Shown here piece by piece: positions 20,471-31,359 of a stretch of DNA of 64,000 bases. How positions within the stretch are numbered: the stretch's first letter is position 1; every line of letters starts with the position of its first letter. The stretch comes from Kalaharituber pfeilii. Taxonomy: Eukaryota; Ascomycota; Pezizomycetes; Pezizales; Pezizaceae. The notes under the pieces were generated by a model. The model was not told the origin of the DNA. It saw only the letters and a program-made list of their open reading frames with translations, and made no database searches. The stretch lies in NCBI GenBank assembly GCA_015179045.1, contig WHUZ01000117.1, positions 62,001-126,000 on the forward strand. The letters run 5' to 3'. The position numbers were made by a program, and so were the translations under genes.

Positions 20471-21784
20471 TTAATAACATTACAGTATAAGACCAGCCGT
20501 TCACGTGCAGCTCTAGCCAACGGGATAATAATGGACTACCTTCCACTTCTGTCAGGGTATACATACGCACTCGCCCAGCAGCAAGCTCTGCACGAATCCT
20601 ATGGGCAGGCTTCAATCGTGATGCCCAGTTTTCATTCTGCTTATTACTACCTCTACACCGGCGGAAGTCTACTAGTATATCCACAATTCGAATCACGGGT
20701 CGAAATACCCCTTGCACGAGTTTATCGTATGAACTGAGGTCAGGCATGCGCGGTCTCGAATGGGTCTTTTCGCTTAGTTGACTCCGCCAAGAAGTCTCCG
20801 CGCAGGGCGAGGTAGCTTCTGATTCGGACTGGAGTCAGAGGTTATGGTTAGATCTTGAGATTAATTAGAATAAATTGTGTACTCTCTTAGCTTTTAGAGC
20901 TGTTATAATTACAATTCCGCGCAAACCACCCCACCTGGCAGCAACCACTTCATCTACGGTACCTTCCTCTCTGAGATATCATTTACCAGTAATTTCCCAC
21001 GTCTAAACCTGATTCTCAACGTCACCGGTTAGAAAATTCATTGGTGGAATGAAGTTTAACGCCAGAACAAGACCTGCCACTATCCTTCCATTTCATTTGT
21101 TCTGCCTTTGTACGGAGTCCATCAATCCTGCTCGGCTCCTTCACAACGAAAGCCACCGAATGTAGATGGCACAGCCACCATTACAGGAATGAATTGAGTT
21201 CAACAGAGCCTAGTGTACATAGCCGAGACTAGCGCAAGATTAGACATCAGCGTACGTAGCTATAGAATTTGCAACTAAGTATTTAACATTCAACACCCAC
21301 TAGTTTGGCGACTATGCCAGCTACCCTCCACATATTGATTTTGGTCGCATTTGGCTGGAGCTAGTTTCGGATCATTTGGTCTCAAACTCAGCTGAGAGAG
21401 CGAAATACCCTTTTTGAAAATCAAGTGACGCAGAAAAAGGAGAGAATATAACAGTTGTCGACAAAGCAGTAACTGGGAATAATGTAAAAAACGAGGCCAG
21501 TTAAGAGAGAAATAGCCGAATGCATTTTGGCATAATACCGTAAAGCTGTGCGATCAGGGCTTTTCTATTTTTATAATAATTGTTTATTAGCATGACTGAT
21601 ACATGGTCCAGTGGGCTATGCCAATGGCTGAATCAATAAGGAAATAGTACTGTTACTTAGTACCACGGAATATCGAATGACTCCTCAAGTGAGCCCCTTG
21701 GTACATTTGATGTGGTCAACAATTTAGAGCTCCAGATAAGTCACTTGCGATTTTACTGCATGGCAGGACCACAAGGGAACGAAA
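20471..21784. other. Unassigned intergenic sequence
   Basis: No bounded element or coding region was recognised on either strand. Confidence 0.4.
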
Positions 21785-21948
21785 CAGTCACATGGCAAAA
21801 GAAAACGCCCACCTTTGCATAATCTTTGGGCCTGTGTGCATAATCTTTGGGCCCTGTGCTTAATTAAGACATACACGCGGGTGTCTTAGACATAAAGGCG
21901 CTTAGCTAGGTCTCACAACATTGCGCTAAATTGGGAATTCTGAGCCAG

Positions 21949-21952
<4 letters not shown>

Positions 21953-21985
<33 letters not shown>

Positions 21986-22025
21986 TCATGTGACCCCACT
22001 TGCAGCTGTTCGCCATGGCAGGGCC
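21953..22025 (-). mobile_element. Ultra-short LINE-B tail insertion (73 bp), 12-bp TSD
   Basis: TGAGCCAGAGAT at 21941-21952 and 22026-22037 flanks poly(T) of about 32 bases and the tail in minus sense; the sense 5' end is GGCCCTGCCATGGCGAACAG. Confidence 0.92.
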
Positions 22026-22158
22026 TGAGCCAGAGATGATTCTCAAGATTAGAGGATAGAAAAATATAAAGTTGACTCCTAAAGGGGACCGGAAGTCAAG
22101 AAAAAATCTACAGCCACCTACAGGTAACTGACAGCCGAATTTACAAAATCCTGCAATA

Positions 22159-22477
22159 ATGTCAACTCAAACTGCTGACTCCTCAGCCAATACTGCCAGC
22201 ACTTCTGCCTCCAGTGCCGCCTCTTCTACCTCCAGTGCTGCCTCTTCTACCATCACTGCTGCTCCTAAGAAGCAGATGACCGACTTTGAAAAAGGTCAAA
22301 TTGTCCTTCTGGACCAAGAAGAGTTACCGTATTAACTCACTTAAGAGGTAAACACAAACGCGCGCTATGGTGGTCTTGGCAAGTCTCTTAGCGCCCAGTG
22401 CGCATGTATTACGCACGAGCACGCCGAATTACCGCGATGCTAACCTCAACACCACGGAGACTGATAGTTACGTGACT

Positions 22478-22524
<47 letters not shown>

Positions 22525-23145
22525 CAATATTGTACAAAAGCGCGCGCTAGTGCGCCTGAAGTTCTGCCAAGACCATACTAGCGTGCGTTTGTGTTTTACC
22601 TCTTAAGTGAGTTAATACGGTATCATTTCAACAGATTACAAATCAAATAGGTTGGCCTAAGAGTACTATTCGAGATTTTCTTAAGTGTTACAAGGAGTGA
22701 GGCACTGCTGAAATGTGCCTAAGAGTGGAAGACCAAAAAAGCTAAATGAGAATGTTATGGACTCTATCACTGCTTTACTTGATAGTGACCCTCTCTCTCA
22801 AAGCTCTCTGACCCATCTCTATCAAAGCTCTCTCTACAGGAACATTTAAAGGAAATCTAGACATCAAAATTGACTCCTGAACCCTCGATCAGAACCTCCG
22901 GCTTAAGGGCTGTCGGAAGTGGAGAGCTAGAAAGAGACCTAAATTAACTCCTATCCATGCTGCAGCGAGGTTAGCTGGGGCCCTGGAAAGAAAGGATTGG
23001 GCGGAAGAAACCTGGGCAAAGTATGTTTGGTCTGATGAATGCAATGTTGAGAGAAGTAATGGTGGTGCGAAGTGGATATGGAGGAAGAATGGAGCGGAGC
23101 GATATGCAGTGGATCCTAGCCTTATTGGCGTTAGTGGTGGCAATA
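22159..23145 (+). pseudogene. Tc1/mariner transposase, interrupted and frameshifted
   Basis: ATG at 22159 opens a Ser/Ala/Thr-rich leader and the helix-turn-helix region (MTDFEKGQIVLLDQEE). The frame is broken by a MITE at 22327 and resumes at 22622 with SFQQITNQIGWPKSTIRDFL. After stops and frameshifts the DDE part reads KLTPIHAARLAGALERKDWA and KYVWSDECNVERSNGGAKWI (about 22940-23090). Counting one copy of the duplicated TA, the frame on both sides of the MITE is continuous, so the MITE entered an intact reading frame. Confidence 0.82.
22327..22620. mobile_element. 294-bp MITE with long inverted repeats and central poly(A)
   Basis: Arms of about 57 bp start CCGTATTAACTCACTTAAGA on both strands and differ at a few sites; TA lies at 22325-22326 and 22621-22622. 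The middle holds an uninterrupted run of about 41 A. Confidence 0.88.
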
Positions 23146-23216
23146 CCGCGTATGTAGGTCTAAGACATCAAATTATACAAATTTAGGTGGGCGTTTTCCT
23201 TTGCCATGTGACTGTA

Positions 23217-23562
23217 CACGCTAAGTTAACAAATACATCATTGGTCATACAATTCCGATTTGAGGATCACAGCATGATATGGGCGATTTCCAAGTGAAGG
23301 AGGTGTCAGATACGTGTCCTTGCATCTCCTGGGGCCTAAATGTTCCCAGCGAGGAAGCCGGGCACAAATATATCATCAAAGCAGTGGTCATGGGCGAGGA
23401 CATAGGATAATACCATGCCGTGGTTCTTCTGGAGGACGACTGTAATTGGTTGAGCCGGGGACTCCAATGATGTTTAAGTTCGTAGGTAAGACTGCTTCAA
23501 CGAAGGGAGTTTCACTTTCCCGTATAATACTTTATACGAGCAAGTATCAAATTGAATGTTAC
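23217..23562. other. Unassigned sequence
   Basis: Lies between the Tc1 relic and the hAT copy; nothing recognised. Confidence 0.35.
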
Positions 23563-23828
23563 ATGAACGTTAGTGAGCGGCACGAGCTAGCCCGAGCCGA
23601 GCTGGAGGGTTTAGATACATGAAGGATAATAAACGGAAAGATAGATAACGGATAAAGAAATAAAATGGAGAGCTGGCCAGCCTTGATTACATGATATTGA
23701 TAACTAATCTAAGCTATTCTACAGCTTTATCCTCCTCACCGCTATCTGTGAAATTCAGTATTTCCGTCTAAAAAGTTGAATGACACCTTCATGAGTTTCG
23801 TTATAGTGTTTCAGAATATCTCTATATA

Positions 23829-24125
23829 CTTGTATACCAGCATAAATACCGGAACACCAGGGGGGTGCCGACAGGGGTATGGGCTAGGGAACAACGCCAG
23901 TTTTTGAATTGAATGTTCAGGAGGTAAATATATGAATTACTGTGACTCCATTTGTATGTCCTCCATTAGCAACAATTTCGGCAGCCATACGTCTAGGCAT
24001 GCTTTCTAGAAGATAAAGAAAACTATCTGCACTCAGCGAGTCCCACAGCTTCCTACAACACACAGACCACTTCTCCACCCCTGCCGACAACCCCTGGTGT
24101 TCCGGTATTTATGCTGGTATACAAG
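23829..24125 (-). mobile_element. 297-bp Tc1/mariner deletion derivative
   Basis: Near-identical 50-bp inverted ends beginning CTTGTATACCAGCATAAATA, TA on both sides (23827-23828, 24126-24127). The minus strand still reads LWDSLSADSFLYLLESMPRR then MAAEIVANGGHTNGV, the C-terminal end of a Tc1 transposase. Confidence 0.87.
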
Positions 24126-24376
24126 TAGTACGAGCTGAGATTTTCTGAGCTTTGGGGTTGCAATATTGGAGGAGCTCTAGAAATGATGTCTTTTTACTAG
24201 TTTGATTGGTGAATTTGTTGAGATAAGAAAGCGGCAAAGGAGTTCACGATACTGTGTTTCAGAAAAGCCCTCTCACTTTGTTGGAACCATCATGTCAGAT
24301 GGTATTTGTCGCTTCAATTCTGTGGCGTGGCTAGTGGGCGCCACAAGTTCTGACAGGTGAGTATTTTCCTCAGCTG

Positions 24377-24628
24377 TCACTTCCGAAAATGGTGAAGTAA
24401 CATGGATGTGGTTGTTGTACAGCTTTTGACTTGCCAAGTCTTGGAACAATGCATACATAAAATTTCGTGCTCATTGTCTAATATTTTTCGCCGCACAATC
24501 ATACATCTTTCATACAGGTAACTATGATGATGAGAGTTCAAAACAGTATGCTGATCTTTAATTGAAGAATATAGACCAGCTGGCCTGGCAAGAAAGGCAT
24601 CACGAATTGATGTAGAATTGGTTGTCAT
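24377..24628 (-). pseudogene. hAT transposase N-terminus with BED-type zinc finger
   Basis: 83 residues from MTTNSTSIRDAFLARPAGLY with a finger ILCMHCSKTWQVKSCTTTTS then MLLHHFRK: C-x2-C and a His pair, as in BED fingers of hAT transposases. The copy at 41976 has the same start. The frame ends at a stop soon after the finger and the DDE/hATC parts are absent. Confidence 0.75.
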
Positions 24629-24724
24629 ATTGATAAATTGCTAATATAGGATAAGGAACAAGAATCTTAAAGTGTCTCGAAGCATAGTATGAGACTAACT
24701 ATGAGTCTCAAAGTCTTAATATTT

Positions 24725-24786
24725 GCCCTGCCTTGGCGAACAGCTGCACGCAGGGTCATGTGATATAAAAAAAAAAAAAAAAAAAA
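24725..24786 (+). mobile_element. Ultra-short LINE-B tail insertion (62 bp), 14-bp TSD
   Basis: AAGTCTTAATATTT at 24711-24724 and 24787-24800. Insert: GCCCTGCCTTGGCGAACAGC to GGGTCATGTGATAT plus poly(A). Confidence 0.92.
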
Positions 24787-25100
24787 AAGTCTTAATATTT
24801 GGGTAGTAGTAAAGAGAAAAGATAGAATAGAGAGGACTATATATACACTCTTAAAATGCGCAACTTACCTTCTAGAGACCTTGGAGATATTAAATTTAAA
24901 AGACTTGATATACATCTATTATAATTGAACCACTTTTGATATTTATAGAAGTTGTTGGCAGGTTGGAATGAGCTCTGAGTCTCTAATTTAGTGCCATATT
25001 AGGTATTTACAGTTTATGAAACCCTGCACTGACTGAGCATTTTAGCGAACTGTCAAGAGAAACACTAGCGTAATCTTGGCTGTCTCAAGCTCGACCCAGA

Positions 25101-25171
25101 TTAGCCTGTCTCCGGGCTATGAGGGCTTGCCCAGGGACCCTGCCATGGCCAAGTGCTACAAGCGGGGTTAT

Positions 25172-25200
<29 letters not shown>
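25101..25200 (+). mobile_element. Short LINE-B 3'-end insertion (100 bp), 14-bp TSD
   Basis: AAGCTCGACCCAGA at 25087-25100 and 25201-25214. Starts TTAGCCTGTCTCCGGGCTAT, about 45 bp upstream of the hairpin start used by the shorter copies. Confidence 0.92.
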
Positions 25201-25202
<2 letters not shown>

Positions 25203-25332
25203 GCTCGACCCAGAGCTCGAGCTCATTTTAGGCCAGCTCGAGCTGGTTCGGCTCGTGCCGCTCACTAATGAACGTCAAACGAATACTCGTGATACTGTAG
25301 CTTCTATTGCGCTGTAAGATAGACAGAAAGTA

Positions 25333-25879
25333 GTGGTTGTCACTGAACAACTGGGAATGAGTACCAGAAGGTACCAGAGAAAATACGCCAACCAAACTAG
25401 GCAGGTGTCGTGAGGTACCCCTCTTACCCTTGCGAAATTTATTGGTAAGTAATCTGAATTACCACGAATATGTCACAGAACATTGCATACGCATATCAGC
25501 TTTACGTGCAAACATGCCCTCTCCAAGTCAACGAACAGTAATACAACAGGCGCTTACGAGTGACATAAATGCTATCATGACACTTATGATTTTTAATTCA
25601 GATTCAGACTCCAATTTATATTTGAAGAAAATTGATGTGTGATGAAGACATAAATGTGAATAGGATATGTGTACTGTACGTTATTTGTGTTTGTACATAC
25701 GCACTGAATGTTTGACGTGAAGCGGGAGCAGGTGCTGCATATGGTGCAAAATAATGCGGGTGTATACAGAAAGTACCAGAGAAAATACGCCGGCAGGTGT
25801 CGTGAGGCACCCTTGTGAAATTATTAGTAAGCTAAGAGCGCCTCAGTTAGTAGTGGTAGTTGTTCGTCGACAACTCACC
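25333..25879. mobile_element. Tc1/mariner-like non-autonomous element Y2
   Basis: Begins GTGGTTGTCACTGAACAACT, ends in the degraded inverse (GTTGTTCGTCGACAACTCACC), TA on both sides (25331-25332, 25880-25881). Inverted relative of the element at 14407-16370 but without the insertion that splits that copy. Confidence 0.62.
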
Positions 25880-26004
25880 TAAGATAGTGCATGGAAGCGA
25901 AAGTATTGGAACAGCTGACTAATGCGCTAGTCAGCCGTTCTAATACTTTCTGAACGAGCGCGTACTTGGCATGGCAAAACATAATTTTAGAGACTTAAGG
26001 AATT

Positions 26005-26059
26005 TTTTTTTTTTTTTTTTATATCATTAATCGCTTGCCGCCCTGTGGGCTATGGCGAT
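26005..26059 (-). mobile_element. Ultra-short LINE-A tail insertion (55 bp), 14-bp TSD
   Basis: AGACTTAAGGAATT at 25991-26004 and 26060-26073. The insert is poly(T), TATCATTAATCGCTTGCCGC, CCTGTGGGCTATGGCGAT and nothing more, so its sense 5' end is exactly the first base of the outer stem (ATCGCC). Confidence 0.92.
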
Positions 26060-26073
26060 AGACTTAAGGAATT

Positions 26074-27160
26074 GCAGAGGCATGAAAAATGAACTTGAAA
26101 AAATGATCATTGTGATGTGTACATTTTCACCATTGTAGAAGGTGCTACAGGTCTATGGTAAGCCATATTGTCATAAGGCAATGACTGCTGGCACGAAATG
26201 AGGGGGTTATATCCTCAGACTGCGGGTTATATTGTACAGCATCATGATGTATGCATTGCATAATTTTTACACGTGAGTCAACCGTTCCCATACTTTTTGA
26301 ACGAGCCGAAGCTCCATAACTGCCTGTTGATTCCACCAGTAATTTTAGATGATATTTACTTTATCTGGGGGCACAGGAATATGTCGTCCTATCACAATGT
26401 GAATGTGTTAATGATAGAAACATGAGCGGCGAAACAGAACATGGCAATATTGACTGTAGGGGAGATATTGTCACTATCACCATGACTTTGTAACTTGTAT
26501 GCCCTGAACCATCTGCCTATCCTAATTTGAACCTCCAGGCTCTCAGTCCTTTTCCACCAAATAAAAGCTGCCTGTCATCCTGCCCAGCCTCCAGCCTCTC
26601 TGTCATTCAAACTCAGTCTGTTCCTCTCCTCTGCCCGCTGCCTCTTCGCATTCTCATCCCTATCTCCGTCATCACTTCACCCTGGTATGGAAGTTGAGTC
26701 CATATTCTTGCTGTCTTATCCGCCTCCTCAACCCCCTTTCTGTCTATCTACCCACAATCACTACTACGTCTAACAGATCTCGACTCTCCCTCTTCTCACA
26801 GGCCTCCCGGCACATTGTTCTTGCCCTCAGCAAACATGTCTCGTGCAGCAGCTCCTATTTTCAGCCAAGGAGCTGTGGACTACGTTTGCCACGTTATCTA
26901 TTGGATGTCCAATGAGATACAAGATGTGATCTGATTTGCAATGGTTAGATGGTAAATACTGGATATTCTGCTTGCGGCATGTCTCTGGATTTGACACTTG
27001 ATGGAGACTAAATGGATGGGTAAATAATTCAGGAAATACTCTAAGACCATTCAATTCGCACTGTGCCAATACAAACCCAACAATGGTCTCAAACCCATGT
27101 ACTCTCGTAACTACGTCCTCCTAGTGCAGTTTGCTGATGAACTGTTCTGGTCCGCTTGCA
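26074..27160. other. Unassigned sequence
   Basis: 26540-26830 is pyrimidine-rich on the plus strand. A half arm of the 17048 MITE family lies at 26280-26306. No gene recognised. Confidence 0.35.
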
Positions 27161-27164
27161 AATC

Positions 27165-27680
27165 ACAGCGTTGATGATGAAATTTCTATTTTTTCTTTCT
27201 TCAACTGCACATCCGCAATGTTCCAAAAGGCGAACAGCACATACTTTATGCAGCGTTCCAATACCTTACGGCCAGCGAGTATTGAAATGTCTTAACTCAG
27301 CTACCTTTCTGCTTGTCCTCTCGCAAATCTCAGCTGAATTTCTATTTTTTCTTTCTTCCAGTGTTCCAATACTTTGCGGCCAGCGAGTATTGAAATGTCT
27401 TGGCTAAGCTACCTCTCTGCTTGTCTTTCCGCAGATCTCAGCGTTGATCATGAACTTTCTATTTTTTCTTCCTTCAACTGCACATCCGCACTGTTCCAAA
27501 AGGCGAATAGCACACATGATTTATGCAGCGTTCCAATACTTTGCAGCCAGCGAGTATCGAAATGTCTTAGCTCAGCTACCTTTCTGCTTGTCCTCGCAAC
27601 GCACAGCGTTGATGATGAAATTTCTATTTTTTCTTTCTTCAATCGCAGTATTGAAATGACGTAACTCAGCTACCTTTATG
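27165..27680. repeat. Imperfect tandem repeat, unit about 165-270 bp
   Basis: The block GTTGATGATGAAATTTCTAT with TTTTTTCTTTCTTC recurs at about 27170, 27335 (partial), 27442 and 27607. Between copies the segment GTTCCAATACTTTGCGGCCA and GCGAGTATTGAAATGTCTT recurs three times and is itself a weak palindrome. It does not have CRISPR-like spacing. Confidence 0.72.
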
Positions 27681-27989
27681 TTTGTGACAACGTCATAGTT
27701 GACATTTTGTATGTCCTCATTAGTTCAAAAAGTATTCTAACACATAATGTATATGCAATATGCGCCTTTTGGAATGGTGCAGTAGCCAATGATCATGTTG
27801 TACTAAGGAATAGTCGTGCCACTCCAACCCTGTGAGATAGGTACTCGTACTCGCATACAGCACGAATAATCGCTGCGTCGCCTTGTATCGCTCCATAGTC
27901 TCGTATCGCTACGATGTGTGTTTCGCTTTCACTCAAACCAAGGTCTTGGCATGCGCTAGAGTATGGGGGCATTGCAAATGACATTGGGA

Positions 27990-27996
27990 TATAAAA
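27990..27996 (+). promoter_or_regulatory. Candidate TATA box of the two-CxxC gene
   Basis: TATAAAA about 130 bp before the ATG at 28122. Confidence 0.45.
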
Positions 27997-28121
27997 CGGA
28001 CAAGTTGCCCCCAGCCCGCACTTCTCGTCAGTAACAAACCCAGGACGCCTCAATCCGCACCCTGAAAGCCCTACAACGGTATCACAATTACGAACTTCAC
28101 TAAATCTACAGCCTGAACGAC

Positions 28122-28569
28122 ATGGAACACACCGACGCTAGCTCAACTGCACTTGGTCTTTCTGTACCTGTGTTTGACGGAGCGTATCACAAATGGCTCC
28201 TGACCGGTGAGGAACTAGCACATATCGCTGAATTGCTGAACGTCGATTGTAAGCCATTTATTCCTTTTCCTTCATTCGCATGCTTATTCACAAAGTACTA
28301 ATCGACCCTCACTCTCAGCATCGGCCCTCAATATCAATGAGGGCAACATTATGAACCGCGAGCGCGCTGCATGCAACTCGTGTGGTAAATTCTCCGGATT
28401 GGACGACTTGGTGCACAATGCCCTTGCGAGAGGAATTCACACCCCTAATTTTATCATCGATGTTCTCCAGAATGGGCCTCAAAATCAGAGTCCTGGGCAT
28501 GAGATTCAGTGCTCCAAGTGTGGTGAGATGTTTTATGGGTCGTTCCGTTGGGCCGGCCGTTGGATGTAA
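28122..28569 (+). CDS. Small protein with two CxxC pairs (zinc-ribbon-like), two exons
   Basis: Exon 1 is 28122-28248, exon 2 is 28319-28569, split by a 70-bp intron (donor GTAAGC, acceptor CTCAG) inside a Ser codon; product 125 residues. I do not recognise the family. Two Cys pairs, CNSC at residues 61-64 and CSKC at 107-110, are each followed by Gly and an aromatic within three residues, suggesting a four-Cys metal site with a 42-residue loop. The C-terminus is aromatic and basic (FYGSFRWAGRWM). No signal peptide or membrane segment. A TATA box stands about 130 bp upstream. Without the intron the second exon would begin at an internal Met (28351) just before the first Cys pair, so a shorter single-exon protein is possible. 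Confidence 0.6.
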
Positions 28570-29542
28570 CAATCATTCGGCAGAGTAAGGTGGCTCGGGT
28601 TGTTTGGCTCGGATGGATAAAGGTTGGGTATTAATATGGGAACTGCCTCGTGGAAGTTTGCTCTTGTAGCAAACAGTTAGTTTCATGCCAGCAAACAATT
28701 TCTTTTTGTTAGTTTTGGTTCATTACTTGTGTGTAACCCTACTGGAATATGATCTCTATGCGGGGCTTGATTCCGTCCTCCTGAGACACCTTCCGTACAG
28801 AATACTAGCGAGTTCTTCATTTATTCTCTAACTACTGATGACATTGACCGTCAGCGGTAACTCGCATGTAACATGACGTTGAAGTTCATCCCCAGCTCAC
28901 CTCACATGTGCATATGCATGGGGATCTATGTGAATCCTATGTCCTTGCCAATCATGCTGAACTCTTGTGCTATCCATCCGTAACCAATTGCATTGTAGAA
29001 ACTTAACAATTGATCGTTCTTTGGGTAGGTTTTACCAGTATGTCATGATGACCCTCCCTGGTATTTGAGACATCGCACTAGTAACTAAAGAGGGCAAGTG
29101 GACTAGAGAATCCTTCCGTTTTGCGGGTGTTCTCTTGAGTGGACACATAGAGGAGGTAGCACAAACTGCATCGGCACCCAGAGGCATGCGCCCTCGTGCC
29201 AACGCTACAGTCTTGCTGTGGATGACAAGAGACAGCTCTCGCACATGGTATTTTAATAGATCTTATTATTGGATATACCAGCCAGTGTTGGCATGTACGG
29301 AAATCCGAAAATCTACTGCACTATGACATATCGCATGCTTTGTCGAATTCACTTGTGCGCGACTTGTCAGGAGTGGAACTATCGTATTGTGGTTTCTGGC
29401 TAAGATTCAACTTATCACTAAATCACAACCCACCTAGTAGCACGAAGCTCTCCATAAATCTTCACATTCTCACCCTGCTACGCCATTGTCACTCCTGCCC
29501 TATTTGTATGAGCCTCACTGCATTTCCCCCAACTCACCAGAA
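28570..29542. other. Unassigned intergenic sequence
   Basis: Between two convergent genes; nothing recognised. Confidence 0.4.
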
Positions 29543-31359
29543 TCATCCCTCACATTTTTCAGGAATTGCGAGGCGATTTCTCCAATATGGTGTCACGAAT
29601 ACCTATAAATTTGGAACTTAAAGTTAGTAGCCTGGTCTCACAAAATTGCACCCAACTTGACATTCTGAAGCATACTACATTTGGGACTAAAAATACCTAC
29701 CTGATGTGGGTCCATCTTTGCCCTAACTTCCATCCACGCATCATATTTGCTATACAGTTTCTTGACTTTTGTCCCATAATCATCTGGTGTATATTTGCCC
29801 CAATGGCACCTATATTCTCTCGGCGCAAGCTTCTCCCAATACGGCTGGTAGAACTCCCTCGCTGATCCTCTTTCGTTTGCTGTAAACCATGTTACATCCA
29901 CGCGTATCATATTTCCATCAAATGAGGGACTCATCCAGAAGGGGCTCTTCTTCGCTGCATAAAGTTCGGTGAAGAAGTTACCTATCGCACTGAAATCCGT
30001 GTTGAACAAGGTGTTCAAATCGTTCATCACCGCTTTCGTTTTGTCAATCGGAAACCACAGCTCGGTGAAGGAGACTGGCAAAATTGTGTCAGATATCTCG
30101 TTGTCCATCGGCAGCCCTCTCCACCACCAATCACAAAACGATTGAGCACCCGGAACGGGAGTGAACAACCCGAGCAATTTTGCGGCAAGTTTCCTGTACA
30201 ATTCATTGTTGGATTCCAGGAGATTCAGGGCAATAAGGACAACACGTGCAGCAGATTGAGCAAGTATGCTGCTCCCACCGATCCTTGGTAACTCCTCGTA
30301 TTCCTTGATTTCCCGCTGTTGATGGGTGTCGGGATCAATCACAGAGACACTCTTCGCCTTCCAAACGGTAATCCTGTTAAGGTCTCTTTGTGGCCACCAC
30401 AACAGGCGGGTATATTGGGTTTTCTCGAGATGCTCTTTTAGACTTGGGATGTCGGTAGAACCGTCGCCCAGAATGTCAACAGGGCAACCGAGAGCGGGAT
30501 TTGTAGAAGTCGGGTGGATGGGAGATGTTGTTTGGGTTCCTTGAATGAAGAAGTTTGGCATTAAGGTAAAGGTCGCACTAGTTAAAATTCCGAACAATCC
30601 CATGGACACTCCTGCAGCGTAGAATTCGGGATCATTAGAGTCCTTGGTGTACTCCTTGATGTCTCCCAGCCCATTAACGAATCGAAGTCCGACCACACAG
30701 TCATGGAGACCATCCTCAAGTGATCCCCCAGCGGAGCTGGTCATAAGGAAGCCTGCAACAGTCTGGTGCGATATACCCCCTAGATCTGGGAGTGCATATC
30801 CCGCTGCATTGATAGTATGAAGGAGGGAGTTCTCTAATGTTGATGAGGAGTCTTGGGGGTCCTTCCCGAGGTGGCAGCCACCACCAACTGTCACGCGCGC
30901 AGGAGCGTTGCTAGTTGGAGGGGTGATATGAATACTCCGCAATTTCTTGATGCTCAGGAGGACGGATGATGTAGAGTCATCGATTGAAGCTGCAACAGAG
31001 TGGCGCGAGCCGACTACACGGACGATTTTGTTGGTCTTAAGAGCCTTCTTCACAATATCCTGGACTTCCTGTTCGTTTTCTGGCTCAAGAATGCATGGCT
31101 TCGCCGTAGAATGACGTAGGAGCCGTTCATGTGTGAGTTCGGGGTGAAAGGCTCTACTAGTTAGCGTTTCCGAACTAGCAGTATCTGTAACTAGAGGGGT
31201 GAGGAGCTCCTCGATGAGCCTTAGTGATTCGTTTCGCTGCGATTCGGTTTTCTGGGGGAATTCGTCAATGTCCTGCGCAATCACTTCGCATAGGATGGTT
31301 GGGTCACGATCGCAAACGGGGATGTTGTAGAGGGGGTGGTTTTTTGTGAGCGTTGCCAT
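29543..31359 (-). CDS. FAD-linked sugar-1,4-lactone oxidase (D-arabinono-1,4-lactone oxidase family)
   Basis: Exon 1 is 31359-29701 and exon 2 is 29602-29543; the 98-bp intron has GTAGGT donor, CTAAC branch motif and TAG acceptor. The spliced product is 572 residues and ends ..DPHQVFVTPYWRNRLAIPEK. Residues about 82-280 form the FAD-binding PCMH fold: VVGSRHSVAASI holds the His (120) that in this family can carry the flavin covalently, and VTVGGGCHLG and GISHQTVAGFLMTSSAGGSL are the expected loops. The C-terminal ALO domain shows RCHWGKYTP near residue 517 and DPHQVFV near the end. Such enzymes oxidise aldono-lactones, for D-erythroascorbate synthesis in fungi; the exact substrate is not readable here. 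If the intron is retained, translation stops after QVGIFSPKCSMLQNVKLGAI. Confidence 0.88.

Larger units (their letters stand above)
21785..23214 (+). mobile_element. Tc1/mariner transposon relic with two nested insertions
   Basis: Inverted ends CAGTCACATGGCAAAAGAAA at the left and CAGTCACATGGCAAAGGAAA read inward from the right, continuing ACGCCCACCT on both sides. TA follows the right end (23215-23216); the left neighbour is AA, probably mutated. It carries a transposase pseudogene (22159-23145), a LINE-B micro-insertion (21953-22025) and a MITE (22327-22620). Confidence 0.82.
23571..25267 (-). mobile_element. hAT element, internally deleted, 8-bp TSD
   Basis: ATGAACGT flanks it at 23563-23570 and 25268-25275. 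Ends are TAGTGAGCGGCACGAGC in inverted orientation with CGAGCTCG-rich subterminal repeats. The minus strand keeps the BED-finger start of the transposase (24628-24377) and its last residues (EILNF.DSGEEDKAVE, about 23740), with the catalytic region missing. It contains a Tc1-derived MITE (23829-24125) and two LINE-B insertions (24725-24786, 25101-25200). Confidence 0.87.

Noticed and set aside
22367..22606. Poly-lysine ORF
   Set aside because: Comes from the poly(A) centre of a MITE.
27165..27680. CRISPR-like array
   Set aside because: Repeats are long, imperfect and irregularly spaced, and the context is eukaryotic.
30326..30544. Plus-strand ORF inside the lactone oxidase gene
   Set aside because: Antisense shadow of a clear coding region.
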